Part shown: positions 15,926-25,501 of the stretch, in pieces
Numbering within the stretch: the first letter of the stretch is position 1
How the letters are laid out: each line of letters begins with the position of its first letter
Source of the DNA: Empedobacter stercoris
Lineage (GTDB): Bacteria; Bacteroidota; Bacteroidia; Flavobacteriales; Weeksellaceae
Length of the DNA: 64,000 nucleotides
Direction: 5' to 3' (one strand)
NCBI RefSeq assembly: GCF_965137335.1
Contig: NZ_CBCRZD010000015.1
Notes under the pieces: generated by a model
What the model saw: only the letters and a program-made list of their open reading frames with translations
What the model was told of the DNA's origin: nothing
Databases searched by the model: none
Made by a program: the position numbers and the translations under genes

Positions 15926-17247
15926 TACAGTCTTTTATTTACTTTTTCTTTAGGCAAAGCCCCTTTTACATCATAAATCACTCCGTTTTCTTTTAAATAA
16001 TCAGTTAACTGAAGATTTAAAAATTCGTCGTGTGAAACAGTCAAGATAATGGCGTCGAATTGGTGAACTGGTGAACTGGTGAACTGGAAAACCTGATCCA
16101 ATGTATTACAAAAAGTTATTCCGTATTCATGGTTTACCTCATCTGGGTTAGCCCAAGGGTCTAACGTTGTCACCTCTATTCCATATTCTTCTAACGCATG
16201 AATCACATCAATTGCCTTCGAATTGCGGATATCAGGACAATTTTCTTTAAAGGTAATTCCTAAATTTAGAATTTTTGCGCCTTTTACTTTGATATCGTTA
16301 TGAATTAATAATTTAACAACCTGAGAAGCTACAAAGGCTCCCATCGAGTCATTCAATCGTCTTGCTGCTAATATTAATTCTGAATAATAACCTATTTCTT
16401 GTGCTTTTTGAGCCAAATAAAATGGATCAACACCGATACAATGTCCTCCAACAAGTCCTGGTTTGAATGGTAAAAAATTCCATTTTGTTCCAGCAGCTTC
16501 TAATACGTCATTGGTATCAATATCCATTAGCGAAAAAATCTTCGATAATTCGTTAATAAACGCAATATTGATATCACGTTGCGAATTTTCGATCACTTTC
16601 GATGCTTCTGCAACCTTGATTGTCGGTGCTAAATGCGTCCCAGCAACAATTACGGATTGATATAAATCGTCAACAATTTTTCCAATTTCTGGCGTTGAAC
16701 CTGATGTTACTTTTAAAATTTTCTCAACCGTATGTTTTTTATCGCCTGGATTAATTCGCTCTGGTGAATATCCCGCATAAAAATCTTGGTTAAACTTCAA
16801 TCCCGAAGAATGTTCCAATACTGGAATACATTCTTCTTCTGTAACACCTGGATAAACCGTTGATTCGTAAATAACAATATCATTTGGTTTCAACACTTTA
16901 CCTACCGTTTCCGAAGCTTTTTTCAAAGGAGTCAAGTCTGGTCGATTATTTTTGTCCACTGGCGTAGGAACGGTTACCACATAAATTGTAGCATCTTTAA
17001 TATCCGCTATATCTGATGAACAAAACAATCCATTTTCTACTTGAATAAAAGGATTTTGTTTAACTAAAACATTTTGTAGAACATTATTTTCAACTTCTAA
17101 AGTTGAATCTACTCCATTATTTAATTCAGCAATACGTTGCTGATTGATATCAAACCCAACAACAGGGTATTTTGTTGCAAATAATCGAGCTAAAGGTAAA
17201 CCTACGTAACCTAAACCGATAACTGCTATTTTATGTTGTTGATTCAT
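15925..17247 (-). CDS. Nucleotide-sugar dehydrogenase (UDP-GlcNAc/GalNAc 6-dehydrogenase type, TviB/WbpO family)
   Basis: UDP-glucose/GDP-mannose dehydrogenase family, 440 residues. N-terminal Rossmann VIGLGYVGLPLA (9-20), VPTPVDKNNRPDL, and the catalytic GGHCIGVDPFYL with Cys270. It oxidises the C6 alcohol of a UDP-sugar to a uronate with two NAD+. Sequence style fits the TviB/WbpO branch using N-acetylhexosamines, but the substrate is not certain. Residues 387-398 (QFTSSPVHQF) are encoded by three 8-nt repeat units inserted in frame just before the conserved DAIILTVSHDEF strand. Confidence 0.88.
   Translation of the reverse strand: MNQQHKIAVIGLGYVGLPLARLFATKYPVVGFDINQQRIAELNNGVDSTLEVENNVLQNVLVKQNPFIQVENGLFCSSDIADIKDATIYVVTVPTPVDKNNRPDLTPLKKASETVGKVLKPNDIVIYESTVYPGVTEEECIPVLEHSSGLKFNQDFYAGYSPERINPGDKKHTVEKILKVTSGSTPEIGKIVDDLYQSVIVAGTHLAPTIKVAEASKVIENSQRDINIAFINELSKIFSLMDIDTNDVLEAAGTKWNFLPFKPGLVGGHCIGVDPFYLAQKAQEIGYYSELILAARRLNDSMGAFVASQVVKLLIHNDIKVKGAKILNLGITFKENCPDIRNSKAIDVIHALEEYGIEVTTLDPWANPDEVNHEYGITFCNTLDQVFQFTSSPVHQFDAIILTVSHDEFLNLQLTDYLKENGVIYDVKGALPKEKVNKRL
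16062..16087 (+). repeat. Solo 8-nt array inside the dehydrogenase gene
   Basis: Three identical GGTGAACT units plus GG, 26 bases. Three units make 24 bases, so the frame is kept. The site falls in a surface loop of the C-terminal domain by comparison with the usual family pattern. Confidence 0.85.
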
Positions 17248-18263
17248 TATTTATTGTAATATTTTCTATACCATTGTACAAAATTAGACACGCCTTTGTA
17301 CACTGGATAAGATGGATTGTAACCAAATTTATCTTTCAACTCTTGGACATCCGCCCATGTTTGATTGACATCTCCCGCTTGCATAGGGTACATTTCTAAA
17401 ATAGCTTGTTCTCCTGTTGATTTCTCTACTTCTTTGATAAAATCCATCAACTGAACAGGTTTGCTATTTCCTATATTGTATAACTGGTAGGTTTCGTTTG
17501 TTTGTTTATCTTCAAGTATTTTCGTTATCCCTTGAATAATATCATCTATATAGGTGAAATCTCGTGATAAATCGCCGTGATTAAACACTTTCAAAGGTTG
17601 ATGATTTAAGATGGCTTTTGTAAATAAAAACATCGCCATATCTGGTCTTCCCCATGGGCCATAAACGGTAAAAAATCGTAAGCCTATTGTTTGAATATTG
17701 TACAAATGACTGTAAGCATGCGCCATTAATTCGTTTGCTTTTTTCGTTGCTGCGTATAAACTAATGGGATGATCGACAGCTTGTTCTGTAGTAAAAGGAA
17801 CATCAGACGAGTTTCCATAAATGCTTGAACTACTTGCATAAAGCAATTTCTTCACCTGATGATGACGACAACATTCTAATATATTCAAGAAACCAACCAA
17901 ATTGCTTTGTCCGTAGGCATCTGGGTTTTCGATACTGTAACGTACTCCTGCTTGGGCAGCTAAATTAATCACTACATCAAAAGAATATTTGTCAAATAAG
18001 TCAGAAAGTTCGAGTTTATCTTCCAAATTTATTCGATAAAAGATCATGTTCTCTTCATGCTTAGAAGAGGTGACCTTTTGATTAAAATGTGATGCAAATT
18101 CTTGAGAAATTCCTAATTCGTGTAATCGATCATATTTTAACTGAATGTCATAATAATCGTTGATATTATCAATTCCAACAACTTGAATATCTTTTTCGAT
18201 TAGTTTTTCAGCTAAATGATAACCTATGAAACCGGCTACGCCAGTTATAAGTACTATTTTCAT
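17247..18263 (-). CDS. NAD-dependent epimerase, UDP-glucuronate 4-epimerase-like
   Basis: Extended SDR of 338 residues: TGVAGFIG (7-14) for NAD, ASSSSIYG, and catalytic Tyr170-x3-Lys174 in YAATKK. RFFTVYGPWGRPDMAMFLF and GDLSRDFTYIDDI are features of the UDP-glucuronate 4-epimerase branch, which yields UDP-galacturonate. It precedes the dehydrogenase by a one-base overlap, so the pair may act on the same uronate pool. Exact substrate not proved. Confidence 0.85.
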   Translation of the reverse strand: MKIVLITGVAGFIGYHLAEKLIEKDIQVVGIDNINDYYDIQLKYDRLHELGISQEFASHFNQKVTSSKHEENMIFYRINLEDKLELSDLFDKYSFDVVINLAAQAGVRYSIENPDAYGQSNLVGFLNILECCRHHQVKKLLYASSSSIYGNSSDVPFTTEQAVDHPISLYAATKKANELMAHAYSHLYNIQTIGLRFFTVYGPWGRPDMAMFLFTKAILNHQPLKVFNHGDLSRDFTYIDDIIQGITKILEDKQTNETYQLYNIGNSKPVQLMDFIKEVEKSTGEQAILEMYPMQAGDVNQTWADVQELKDKFGYNPSYPVYKGVSNFVQWYRKYYNK

Positions 18264-18682
18264 TACTTCTCTTTTTCGGAGGTTGCGACCACTTTTCTTA
18301 ATCCTGAACTTGAGAAACGATGCGTACGCTTATTGTAGTAAATCTGAATATTATTATTTAAACAATATTGTTTTCCTGTAAAGTCAATGTTTCGGTATTC
18401 TTCGCCTATAATTCTAACATTTACAGGCAAAGCACTTAACATGTCAAACAAATCTTGTTCTGTTTCGTATGGAATAATTTCGTCCACATACTGACATCCT
18501 TCTAACTGTATATAGCGTTCTACGATAGATTGTGTTGGGCTATTTTTGGAAGGGTCTACTGCTGCAGGATCTGTATTAAGACCTACAATCAAATAATCGC
18601 ATTGTCGTTTAGCTTCTTCGAGCATCATCACATGTCCTGCATGAAGTAAGTCAAATATTCCGAAAGTAATTCCAGTTGTCAT
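18263..18682 (-). CDS. TagD-like cytidylyltransferase
   Basis: 139 residues of the nucleotidyltransferase fold: GIFDLLHAGH with HAGH at 14-17 and a C-terminal RTHRFSSSGLRK that replaces the usual RTxGISTT. TagD makes CDP-glycerol; related enzymes activate other small phosphates or serve as the adenylyltransferase of HldE. It suggests that a phospho-polyol or similar group decorates the polymer, but no matching transferase is obvious nearby. Confidence 0.75.
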   Translation of the reverse strand: MTTGITFGIFDLLHAGHVMMLEEAKRQCDYLIVGLNTDPAAVDPSKNSPTQSIVERYIQLEGCQYVDEIIPYETEQDLFDMLSALPVNVRIIGEEYRNIDFTGKQYCLNNNIQIYYNKRTHRFSSSGLRKVVATSEKEK

Positions 18683-18705
18683 TTATAATACTATTGTTGG
18701 AAAGA

Positions 18706-18713
18706 CAAATTTA
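18706..18713 (-). promoter_or_regulatory. Flavobacteriia -7 box for the polysaccharide operon
   Basis: TAAATTTG on the minus strand (TAnnTTTG consensus), 24 bases upstream of the cytidylyltransferase ATG and after the terminator of manC. I did not find a TTG at the right -33 distance. Confidence 0.5.
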
Positions 18714-18755
18714 GGTAATATTTTGAATTATTGTTAAGGAATTGTACAATAAAAA

Positions 18756-18779
18756 AAGTCTCTCAAATTTGAGAGACTT
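18756..18779. terminator. Hairpin terminator downstream of manC
   Basis: A 24-base perfect palindrome with arms AAGTCTCTC and GAGAGACTT, flanked by an A-run on the left that reads as a T-run on the minus strand. It separates manC from the rest of the locus. Confidence 0.8.
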
Positions 18780-18783
18780 ACAC

Positions 18784-19776
18784 TTATATCAATTCTGAAT
18801 TTCTTTTTTCTAAATGGGTGTAAACATTTTTCACTTCTTGCGAATACTCTTTTTGTAAAATTAAATTTGCTGTTGGAGTATGGACAAAAATGCAATTTTG
18901 CAACCCCACAAAAGAGGTGTACACTTCTGTTCCGATAATCATATTTCCATTTCGATCAACAGTATGTCCGTTCATGATAAAATAATCATACAACGATTCG
19001 AAAGACCCCAAATCGTTCCAAATAAATTTTGCAGGAACAACTTTTATTTTCTTGCTTCGTTCCATTACGGCATAGTCGATGCTATTTGATGGAATATTCA
19101 TTGAAAGTTCTTCGTTCAATTCACCGTTGATATTTTCAGACCAAGCAATTTTTGAAGCTTCGTAAATTTCTTTTTCAAATTTCTTTAGTTCTTTCAATAA
19201 AACACGTGCTTTGAAACAAAACATTCCACTGTTCCACAAAAAGTTTCCTTGCTCGATAAAATCTTGCGCCGTAATATGATTTGGTTTTTCGCGAAACGAT
19301 AACACAGTGTCTTCTTTGTGCTCAATATAGCCATACCCTGTTTCTGGACGAGTTGGATGCACACCAAATGTGACGATATAGTCATTTTGTGCTAATTCGA
19401 TTGCTCTATTCATCGCTTCTTGATAGGCTTCCATATCTTCAATCAAATGATCAGATGGTGTCACAATTAGAATATCATCATCCTCAACTGCTAAAGCTGC
19501 AAATGCAATTGCCGCTGCAGTATTACGTGGAACAGCCTCTACAATTTTTGTGTATTCAACTTTCATTTTATCAAGCACTTCTTGACTCAAATGATCGTTA
19601 TCCCTATTTCCTATGACCATCAACTTATCTGCTATAGGACGATTGCGCTGAATCGTTAACTCAAATAAAGATTGCTCATTAAACAGAGGTAAATATTGTT
19701 TTGGATGACTTTTTCGTGAAAGTGGCCAAAGTCTACTCCCAACACCACCAGATAAGATCACATTATAAATACACAT
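18784..19776 (-). CDS. manC: Mannose-1-phosphate guanylyltransferase
   Basis: 330 residues, only the pyrophosphorylase domain without the C-terminal isomerase of longer ManC/AlgA. NVILSGGVGSRLWPLSRKSHPKQYLPLF is the GTP-binding signature; TPSDHLI, REKPN and FLWNSGMF follow. It makes GDP-mannose. Being transcribed from its own promoter and ended by a strong hairpin, it is a separate unit and may supply GDP-mannose for other pathways as well. Confidence 0.95.
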   Translation of the reverse strand: MCIYNVILSGGVGSRLWPLSRKSHPKQYLPLFNEQSLFELTIQRNRPIADKLMVIGNRDNDHLSQEVLDKMKVEYTKIVEAVPRNTAAAIAFAALAVEDDDILIVTPSDHLIEDMEAYQEAMNRAIELAQNDYIVTFGVHPTRPETGYGYIEHKEDTVLSFREKPNHITAQDFIEQGNFLWNSGMFCFKARVLLKELKKFEKEIYEASKIAWSENINGELNEELSMNIPSNSIDYAVMERSKKIKVVPAKFIWNDLGSFESLYDYFIMNGHTVDRNGNMIIGTEVYTSFVGLQNCIFVHTPTANLILQKEYSQEVKNVYTHLEKRNSELI

Positions 19777-19798
19777 AAATTCTTCTAATTCGAACTTA

Positions 19799-19806
19799 CA
19801 AAGATA
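19799..19806 (-). promoter_or_regulatory. -7 box upstream of manC
   Basis: TATCTTTG on the minus strand, exact TAnnTTTG match, 22 bases before the manC ATG. Confidence 0.5.
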
Positions 19807-20093
19807 AGAAAATCTACTTACGATTAAAAAAAATCAAACTCACCACTCTTTTACCTCTTCAAAACATCAACGTATTTATAGTCACTATTTTATTTTTCAT
19901 TTTTTCGGAATTTACGATTAAATCACAACATGCATAAAATAAATGATTAATCGTATTTTGATCGTCCTACTACCCATTACACTACCTTATTTAATTTAAA
20001 ACTACTCTTTTTAGGATTCACAACTACCCTACGTTTACTTTCTTATTATATAACTTAGTTTAAAATTTGCACTAAATATCAAACACTTAATAA
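19807..20093. other. Divergent intergenic region between manC and the protease gene
   Basis: About 290 AT-rich bases. No gene is seen. A TTAAAATTTGC stretch near 20060 resembles a promoter box with one extra spacer base for the plus-strand protease gene, but it is not a clean match. Confidence 0.5.
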
Positions 20094-23000
20094 ATGAGCA
20101 AAAAATTACTCTAGTTTAAATTATTATCATTATTTCTCCTATCGAATGTTAATGTAAATGCGCAAAACTCTCCTACATGGACTTGTAGCGTAGATGAAGT
20201 TCAAGAAGAAATATTTAGACAAAATCCTGAACTAAAAAAGATATATGAAACTAAACAAGCCGAATTTCTTAATTTTAGAAAATCTGAGTTAAAAGGTCAA
20301 AAACAACTAAAAGCAAATCAAATAATTGAAATTCCTACCGTTGTTCACATACTTGATGATGGTACAGGAAAATATATACCTACCGAAGTACAAGTAAAAA
20401 ATTGGATTGCTCGTGCAAATTGTATTTTTGATGGAACGGCAAGTGATATAAAAGGATCTGAAGCTGGAGGTACTACTTTACCTGTTCGGTTAGTTTTAGC
20501 AAAACGAACACCTAGCAATACAGCAACTAATGGTATTGTTACTCACGATCTTTCTAATAATTCTGTCTACGTTAATTATGGTGTTAATGGAAAAGGACTA
20601 ACGAATCAATATTTAAATGACACTTATAATTGGAATTCTAATTCATATTACAATATATACATAACAAATATGATTGATGGGGTAAATCAATCAAATACAA
20701 CAGGTGCTTATACAGCAGGTTTTGCATATTACCCTGGTGGAAGTTTAGATTTATCTGTAATGCTTTACCATGTAACAATCAACAATAGAGATACTACTTT
20801 TGCACATGAAATGATGCATGCATTTAATGTCGCACATCCTTTTAATGGTGGAGATGGAAATGGAGTAAATTGCGGTAGCCTAACAAACGATGACATAGAA
20901 GATACTCAAAACATAAGAAGCGGTTTATTTTTTGGAGACCCAAATAACTCTTTTAATCAATACAAAACATATCCCACAATTAACCAAACCATTAACGACT
21001 GTTCTAATACTCCATTTGACCATACGTTGGTTAACATGATGAATTACGGCATAAACCTCGATCGTTTTACTCCTGGACAAGGAGACAGAGCATTAGATGC
21101 TATCTATTTCTTTAGATCTTCGTTTCTTACATCTCTTGCTTTAACACCAGCAGATGGAACAAGTAATATTCCTGTAGAAGCTTGTGAAGTAACAGGAGGT
21201 TCCGGTCATATACGTTTTAATCAAATAGAGTTTAATACAATCTCTAAAAAAGGAATAATTTATAATCTACACAATGATTTTACAAAAAGTAACAATATAA
21301 ACTCTGCTTATATCACAGAAGTCACAGAAGGAAGTTCATATCCTTTAACTATTACTACTTCTAATTCAACAAACAGAAGAAAAGTTTATATTTATATAGA
21401 TTATAATGGAGATGGTATTTTTGATGCAGATGAAGTTGTTTTATCTAATCATGAATTACTTGAGAATATTACAAATTTATCAACAACGATTACTATACCA
21501 ACCACTACTAAGAAAAACACTCCACTTAGAATGAGAGTTGTTGGGGATTTATCTAATATATACAATGGATATCAACATATAACTTACGGAGCTTGTGACT
21601 CTCGAGTAGCTGGCCAAGTAGAAGATTTTACTATCATTGTAAAAGAAGCTACATCTACAGTTTGGAATGGAACTTCTTGGTCTATGGGAGAACCAACACT
21701 AACAAAAGAAGCGATTGTTAGAGGTGATTTAGTCATCGATCAAAGCAATAGAATCACAACTAATAAATTTACTTTAGAAAGTGGATCTGTTACAATTAAT
21801 AATTATGGTGCAATTATCGCACCAATCATCGAAAATAAATTGTCTGCTGATAAATTCGTGGTAACAGGAAATAACAGTGGATTATTACAATGGGGAAATA
21901 ATATTTCTGCAAGTGGTGAATTCACAATAATCCAAGAAAGTTCACCTATGATTTTTAATGATGCTGCATTGTGGTCATCGCCTGTTAAAAATCAGAACCT
22001 GAGAGAATTTTCTCCAAATACATTGTTAAAGAGGTTCTACAAATACAATGAAACAACGAACAAATTTGCAAGTTTATTTATCGAAGATCCTTTGTATCCG
22101 AATGGAAACTTAGAAAATCCTGCAAGCTATAATTTTGAAGCTGGAAAAGGATACCATATTCGAGTAGGTTCAGATTTCCCTACAACAAAACCAGGTAAAA
22201 AACATATCGGAAAATTTGTTGGTGAATTAAATACAGGGTTATTTTCTATTCCTGTAACAAAAAATAATTTGGGATACAACCTAATTGGTAATCCTTATCC
22301 TGCTCCTATATATGCGAATCGTATTTTAAATACAAATTCTGATATTTCTGCCTTGTACTTCTGGACGCAAGAATCTCCACTTACAACAAATGGCTACGCG
22401 AGCAACAACTACTCTTCTTATACGAGAGCAGGTGGTGTACAAGCTGCTGCAGGAGGAAAAATTCCTAATGGAAATATTGCTATTGGTCAAGGATTTTTTG
22501 TGGAAATAACAAACAATCCAACAAATATATACTTACACAATGGTTTTACAGGATGGGATGACAAAGAAGTTATTTTCCATAAAAATGAAGAAGATACAAA
22601 ACGTGTGAGATTAGATTTGTTTGAAGGAGCACAAGCTAAAAATCAAATTTTAGTAACTTATATGCAAGATGCTACAAATGGTTTTGACCATCAAATTGAT
22701 GCTAAATTGAACAAAATGTTCAACGGCTCTACATTATTTTCTATCATCGAAGGAACTCCTGAAAAATATGTGATTCAAGGACGTGCACCATTCACAACAG
22801 AAGATACGGTACAATTAGGGTTCGAAGCAAAAGAAAGCGCACCTTATACCATCAAATTAAATAGCACAGAAAATTTTGAGGATCAAGCGATTTATTTAAG
22901 AGATAAAGAACTTCACCAAGTGGTTGATTTAACAAAAGATCATTACACATTTGATGCTCAACAAGGTATTTACAACGATCGTTTTGAAATCATTTATCAA

Positions 23001-23255
23001 AACAAAACCTTATCTACATCAGATTTATCAAAACAAGATGTTGTCGTGTACAATACAAATAACACCCTTGTTTTAACCTCTCAAAAAGAAATCACTTTTG
23101 TAGAAGTTTATGATATAACTGGTAGAAAAGTTATCGCTAAACAATCATCGAACAATCGACTTGTGTTATCAGAATTAAAGAAAAACAACCAAGTGTTATT
23201 AATCAAAGTAACAACATCAGATTCTAAAACAACAACATTAAAAACTATATTCTAA
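20094..23255 (+). pseudogene. Secreted M43-like metalloprotease with GEVED and type IX sorting domains, stop codon in signal peptide
   Basis: The natural start ATG at 20094 reads MSKKLL, then TAG at 20112-20114, and continues FKLLSLFLL to NVNAQ, a plain signal peptide with a stop at codon 7. The frame then stays open for over 1,000 codons. It shows a propeptide-like part, the zinc motif HEMMHAFNVAH (20805-20837, HExxHxxxxxH with Asn where Gly is usual), a Met-turn NMMNYG, a GEVED-like beta domain ending GQVEDFTI, and a C-terminal type IX secretion sorting domain (VEVYDITGRKV). No ATG, GTG or TTG between the stop and the mature protein would restore secretion; the first downstream ATG is 20670. 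Either decayed recently or a sequence error. Confidence 0.8.
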
Positions 23256-23488
23256 TGAGAAAATTTATTTTAATCGCAATGTTTTCCATTTCGCCATTTA
23301 TGTTCGCTAATGACGGAGAGGAAGTATCGTTCTTTTCATCACAAACACAATCCAACAGTATTGGAACTGTAGATGATCCTGATACTCCTGCTGCACCAAT
23401 TAACGACTCAGCCTATCTATTACTAATTATAGCTGCTGGTGCTGGATTAATTTATTTTAGAAACAAATCAATAAAAGTCATTCGATAA
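23255..23488 (+). CDS. PID-CTERM-like small surface protein
   Basis: 77 residues: a signal peptide (MRKFILIAMFSISPFMFA), a short acidic linker, then PINDSAYLLLIIAAGAGLIY with a final basic tail. This is the layout of the PID-CTERM sorting signal of Bacteroidota, with Asn in place of the usual Asp. The start overlaps the protease stop by one base, so the two genes form an operon. Its job is unknown. Confidence 0.7.
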   Translation: MRKFILIAMFSISPFMFANDGEEVSFFSSQTQSNSIGTVDDPDTPAAPINDSAYLLLIIAAGAGLIYFRNKSIKVIR

Positions 23489-23513
23489 TTGTTCAACTAT
23501 TTTTTAATGCAAA

Positions 23514-23541
23514 AAAATCCTGCTCAATAGAGCAGGATTTT
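23514..23541. terminator. Bidirectional terminator
   Basis: Stem ATCCTGCTC (23517-23525) with GAGCAGGAT (23530-23538), loop AATA, A-run before and T-run after. It serves the plus-strand protease operon and the minus-strand pyk operon. Confidence 0.85.
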
Positions 23542-23563
23542 TATATTCAATTTCTTTTGAATC

Positions 23564-25006
23564 TTAAATCATTGAAATACGTAGTGTATTGGTAATTCCT
23601 TTTTCAAACGCTGGCATAGCATTCAAATTGATGATGTAATCACCATATTCTACATAACCTGCATTCTTCGCTAAGATATTTACCTCTGTTACCGTTTGAT
23701 CCGTAGATGTATCGCGAGGATCGTAATTAATCGATTTTACACCCCATAACAAATTCAACATACGGTTGATTCGCTTACTTGGATTAAACACCAAAATAAA
23801 AGAATTTGGACGATGAGAAGAAATTTGAAAAGCTGTATAACCAGAATATGTCAACGTTGCAATTGCTTTTGCTCCTGTATCTTCTGCCATTTTAGCTGCA
23901 TTGTAACAAACCATATCTGTTACAAAACGTTCGTTTTTAACTTTTGGTTTGTGTTCTGGTACATGTACGTGCTCATCATCTTCAACAGTTTGAAGAATTT
24001 TTGTCATTTTCTCAATCACTTGAACAGGGTATTGCCCTACAGATGTTTCACCAGATAACATAACCGCATCTGCTCCATCAAAAACGGCATTTGCAACGTC
24101 AGAAACTTCGGCGCGAGTTGGTGTTAAACTCGAAATCATGGTTTCCATCATTTGTGTTGCAACAATAACTGGTTTACGCGCTAATTTTGCTTTGTCAATT
24201 AATTGTTTTTGTGCCTTTGGAACAATTTCAAACGGAACCTCAACACCTAAATCCCCACGAGCAACCATTAATCCATCCGAAAACTCTAAAATATCTTTAA
24301 TATTTTCTAAAGCCTCAGGCTTTTCAATTTTAGAAATAATTGGAATTTTTAATGTTCCATGTTCTTTGATAAAATCAGATAAATCTTTTACATCTTGTCC
24401 CGAACGAACAAAAGATAAAGCAAACCAATCGACACGATTTTCGATTGCGAACTTTGCATCTTCTTTATCTTTTTCCGTTAAAGCTGGTAAAGAAATATTT
24501 GTATTTGGTAAATTAACTCCCTTTTTAGAACGCAATGGTCCTCCTTGTATTGTTTCAGCTTTTACAGTATCTGTACCATTTGTCTCGATTACTTTGAAGA
24601 TTAATTTTCCGTCATCAATCAAGATGTTTTCACCCACTTGTACGTCTTGAGCAAACTTTTGGTAGGTCATAAAAACTTTCTCTTTTGTACCTACAACATC
24701 CTCATTGGTGAAAGTTAAAATTTCTCCTGGATTGATGATAAAATCTTCGTGTTCCATTTTCCCAATACGCAATTTTGGACCTTGTAAATCCGCTAATACT
24801 GCTGTATTGTATCCGTGATCGTTATTTAATTGATGAATGATTTCTATCTTACGTTTCACATCCGCATAATCGGCGTGCGAAAAGTTGATACGGAACACAT
24901 CTGTTCCTTTTTTCATCATTTCTAGAATAATTTCTGGACTATCAGTTGCTGGACCTAATGTTGCAACAATTTTCGTCTTTTTAAGAAATTGTTTATCGTA
25001 AATCAT
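23564..25006 (-). CDS. pyk: Pyruvate kinase
   Basis: 480 residues, full length. KIVATLGPATDSPE at the start, NFSHAD, the SKIEKPEALEN strand with the active-site Lys, VARGDLGVEVP and the VATQMMETM signature follow, then the C-terminal allosteric domain. It makes pyruvate and ATP from phosphoenolpyruvate. It is the last gene of the minus-strand group acpP-fabF-rnc-IPExxxVDY-pyk. Confidence 0.97.
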   Translation of the reverse strand: MIYDKQFLKKTKIVATLGPATDSPEIILEMMKKGTDVFRINFSHADYADVKRKIEIIHQLNNDHGYNTAVLADLQGPKLRIGKMEHEDFIINPGEILTFTNEDVVGTKEKVFMTYQKFAQDVQVGENILIDDGKLIFKVIETNGTDTVKAETIQGGPLRSKKGVNLPNTNISLPALTEKDKEDAKFAIENRVDWFALSFVRSGQDVKDLSDFIKEHGTLKIPIISKIEKPEALENIKDILEFSDGLMVARGDLGVEVPFEIVPKAQKQLIDKAKLARKPVIVATQMMETMISSLTPTRAEVSDVANAVFDGADAVMLSGETSVGQYPVQVIEKMTKILQTVEDDEHVHVPEHKPKVKNERFVTDMVCYNAAKMAEDTGAKAIATLTYSGYTAFQISSHRPNSFILVFNPSKRINRMLNLLWGVKSINYDPRDTSTDQTVTEVNILAKNAGYVEYGDYIINLNAMPAFEKGITNTLRISMI

Positions 25007-25038
25007 ATTTTTCCCTTTTTTTTATGCACAATATTTTG

Positions 25039-25497
25039 TTAGAAAACCAATCTATCAGCTGTACTGATTAAATCGATATCTATTTTTTTAATTAATTTAA
25101 TAAAATCTTTTTCTACAAATGGAAGTGGAAGATTCTCTATCTCATCTTCCCAGCCAGACACTTTGACAATGTAGTTGCAATCCTTGTAATTAGGCACAAG
25201 AATAATGCTCTCTTTGAAAAGATTTGATAAATCTACTTCAATTTTTTTAGAATCGGTCTGATTTGGGATATTTTTAATTATATGATAATCTATCTTATTG
25301 GCTTCATCTATCCATTCGTATGTTTCGAAAAAATAAGTGTGATCATCTAACCAAATATCCAAATCATTGATACGTTGAAAACGCGTATCGTAAGTAGAGT
25401 TGAGATTGAAAATAAATTGTGTCGAAGTATTGAAGCTTGAATTTACGCCTATTAGATGGAAATCTATCCACTCATCATATAAGAGCAACTCTGCCAT
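25039..25497 (-). CDS. IPExxxVDY family protein
   Basis: 152 residues, no signal peptide, acidic and rich in aromatic residues (FFETYEWIDEANKIDYHII). This small Flavobacteriia family is normally encoded between rnc and pyk, as here. Biochemical role unknown. It starts 4 bases after the rnc stop. Confidence 0.75.
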   Translation of the reverse strand: MAELLLYDEWIDFHLIGVNSSFNTSTQFIFNLNSTYDTRFQRINDLDIWLDDHTYFFETYEWIDEANKIDYHIIKNIPNQTDSKKIEVDLSNLFKESIILVPNYKDCNYIVKVSGWEDEIENLPLPFVEKDFIKLIKKIDIDLISTADRLVF

Positions 25498-25501
25498 TCT
25501 T

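Noticed and set aside
24138..24650. 170-codon plus-strand open frame
   Set aside because: It is antisense to pyruvate kinase, a strongly conserved gene, and has no recognisable protein features.
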